Shown: positions 63,301-64,000 of the stretch, in pieces
Layout of the letters: each line of letters begins with the position of its first letter
How positions within the stretch are numbered: the first letter of the stretch is position 1
Assembly (NCBI RefSeq): GCF_027942865.1
Contig: NC_134525.1
Location: 247,501-311,500, forward strand
Source of the DNA: Odontesthes bonariensis
Taxonomy: Eukaryota; Chordata; Actinopteri; Atheriniformes; Atherinopsidae
Length of the DNA: 64,000 bases
Reading direction: 5' to 3'
Position numbers and translations under genes: made by a program
The notes under the pieces: model-generated
The model's input: the letters and a program-made list of their open reading frames with translations, nothing else
Database searches by the model: none
What the model was told of the DNA's origin: nothing

Positions 63301-64000
63301 GGAACAAGGGTGGAAGGATGGAACAGGTAGTTATCTAAGGGAACGACGAAGAATGATGTAAAGGGTAGTTATCCAAGGGAACAAGGATGTAACGGGTAGT
63401 TATCTAAGGGAACAAGGATGTAACAGGTAGTTATCTAAGGGAACAAGGATGGAAGGATGTAACAGGTAGTTATTTAAGGGAACAAGGATGGAAGGATGTA
63501 ACGGGTAGTTATCTAAGGGAACAAGGATGTAACAGGTAGTTATCTAAGGGAACAAGGGTGGAAGGATGTAACGGGTAGTTATCCAAGGGAACAAGGATTT
63601 AACAGGTAGTTATCTAAGGGAACAAGGGTGGAAGGATGTAACGGGTAGTTATCCAAGGGAACAAGGATGTAACAGGTAGTTATTTAAGGGAACAAGGATG
63701 GAAGGATGTAACGGGTAGTTATCCAAGGGAACAAGGATGTAACAGGTAGTTATTTAAGGGAACAAGGATGGAAGGATGTAATGGGTAGTTATCCAAGGGA
63801 ACAAGGATGTAACAGGTAGTTATCTAAGGGAACAAAGAAGTAACAGGTAGTTATCTAAGGGAACAAGGAAGAAGGATGTAACGGGTAGTTATCTAAGGGA
63901 ACAAGGGTGGAAGGATGGAACAGGTAGTTATCTAAGGGAACAAGGGTGGAAGGATGGAACAGGTAGTTATCTAAGGGAACGACGAAGAATGATGTAACGG
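60380..64000. repeat. 31/39-bp minisatellite running off the right edge
   Basis: About 100 units of AGGTAGTTATCTAAGGGAAC with endings AAGGATGTAAC (31 bp) or AAGGGTGGAAGGATGTAAC (39 bp) and AAGAAGGATG variants. A higher-order period of 1,981 bp is visible: AATGATGTAAAGGG at 61371 recurs at 63352, and CAAGGATTTA at 61611 recurs at 63592. It lies in a galnt11 intron and continues past the window. Confidence 0.95.

Noticed and set aside
1..64000. A previously undescribed defence, toxin, CRISPR or biosynthetic system
   Set aside because: All four genes are of ordinary vertebrate families or architecture and the rest is repeat DNA. I see no operon-like cluster or unknown conserved gene set.

Overview
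The window is vertebrate nuclear DNA, almost certainly from a teleost fish. The genes are split by GT-AG introns. Their proteins match vertebrate families. The dispersed repeats (tRNA-derived SINE, L2-like and other LINE fragments, Gypsy-type LTRs, PIF/Harbinger-like and piggyBac-like MITEs) are of kinds common in fish. The species cannot be told from the sequence. More than a third of the window is tandem repeat, nearly all of it in introns or between genes.

Layout. (1) 194-13170, + strand: the last 11 coding exons of ptprm (receptor protein tyrosine phosphatase mu), covering most of phosphatase domain D1 and all of D2. All exon phases join without a break. Its introns hold a telomere-like minisatellite, a 10/11-bp minisatellite, a (CA)n array repeating the splice donor, a solo LTR and a 1.4-kb pyrimidine array. 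(2) 15.2-17.3 kb: a duplicated segment, a transposon insertion with its empty counterpart, and a LINE fragment. (3) 17701-26101, + strand: an unnamed three-exon C2H2 zinc-finger gene with six two-finger modules. Its first intron holds a decayed LINE and several MITEs. (4) 43235-27766, - strand: complete chodl (chondrolectin), seven coding exons giving 284 residues, with minisatellites in five of its six introns. It converges with the zinc-finger gene. (5) 43.7-57.2 kb: mostly arrays (46, 18/19, 42, 16, 51 and 21 bp), with an LTR fragment and a SINE. (6) 60333-57639, - strand: the last seven coding exons of galnt11 (a polypeptide GalNAc-transferase). The 5' part lies beyond the window, behind a minisatellite that runs to the right edge.

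The four genes are not a functional pathway; they are neighbours: an adhesion-type phosphatase, a nuclear DNA-binding protein, a membrane lectin and a Golgi glycosyltransferase. I find no bacterial-type system, CRISPR or operon. The most unusual feature is how often intronic tandem arrays abut exons and repeat splice-site-like sequence. In ptprm about 40 copies of CAGGTAAAC start at a real donor, and about 1.48 kb without any AG dinucleotide ends exactly at the next acceptor.

Most very long open frames in the window are artefacts of stop-free tandem repeats and are not annotated as genes. Exon boundaries were placed by hand from splice consensus, phase continuity and remembered family similarity; no alignment was run.
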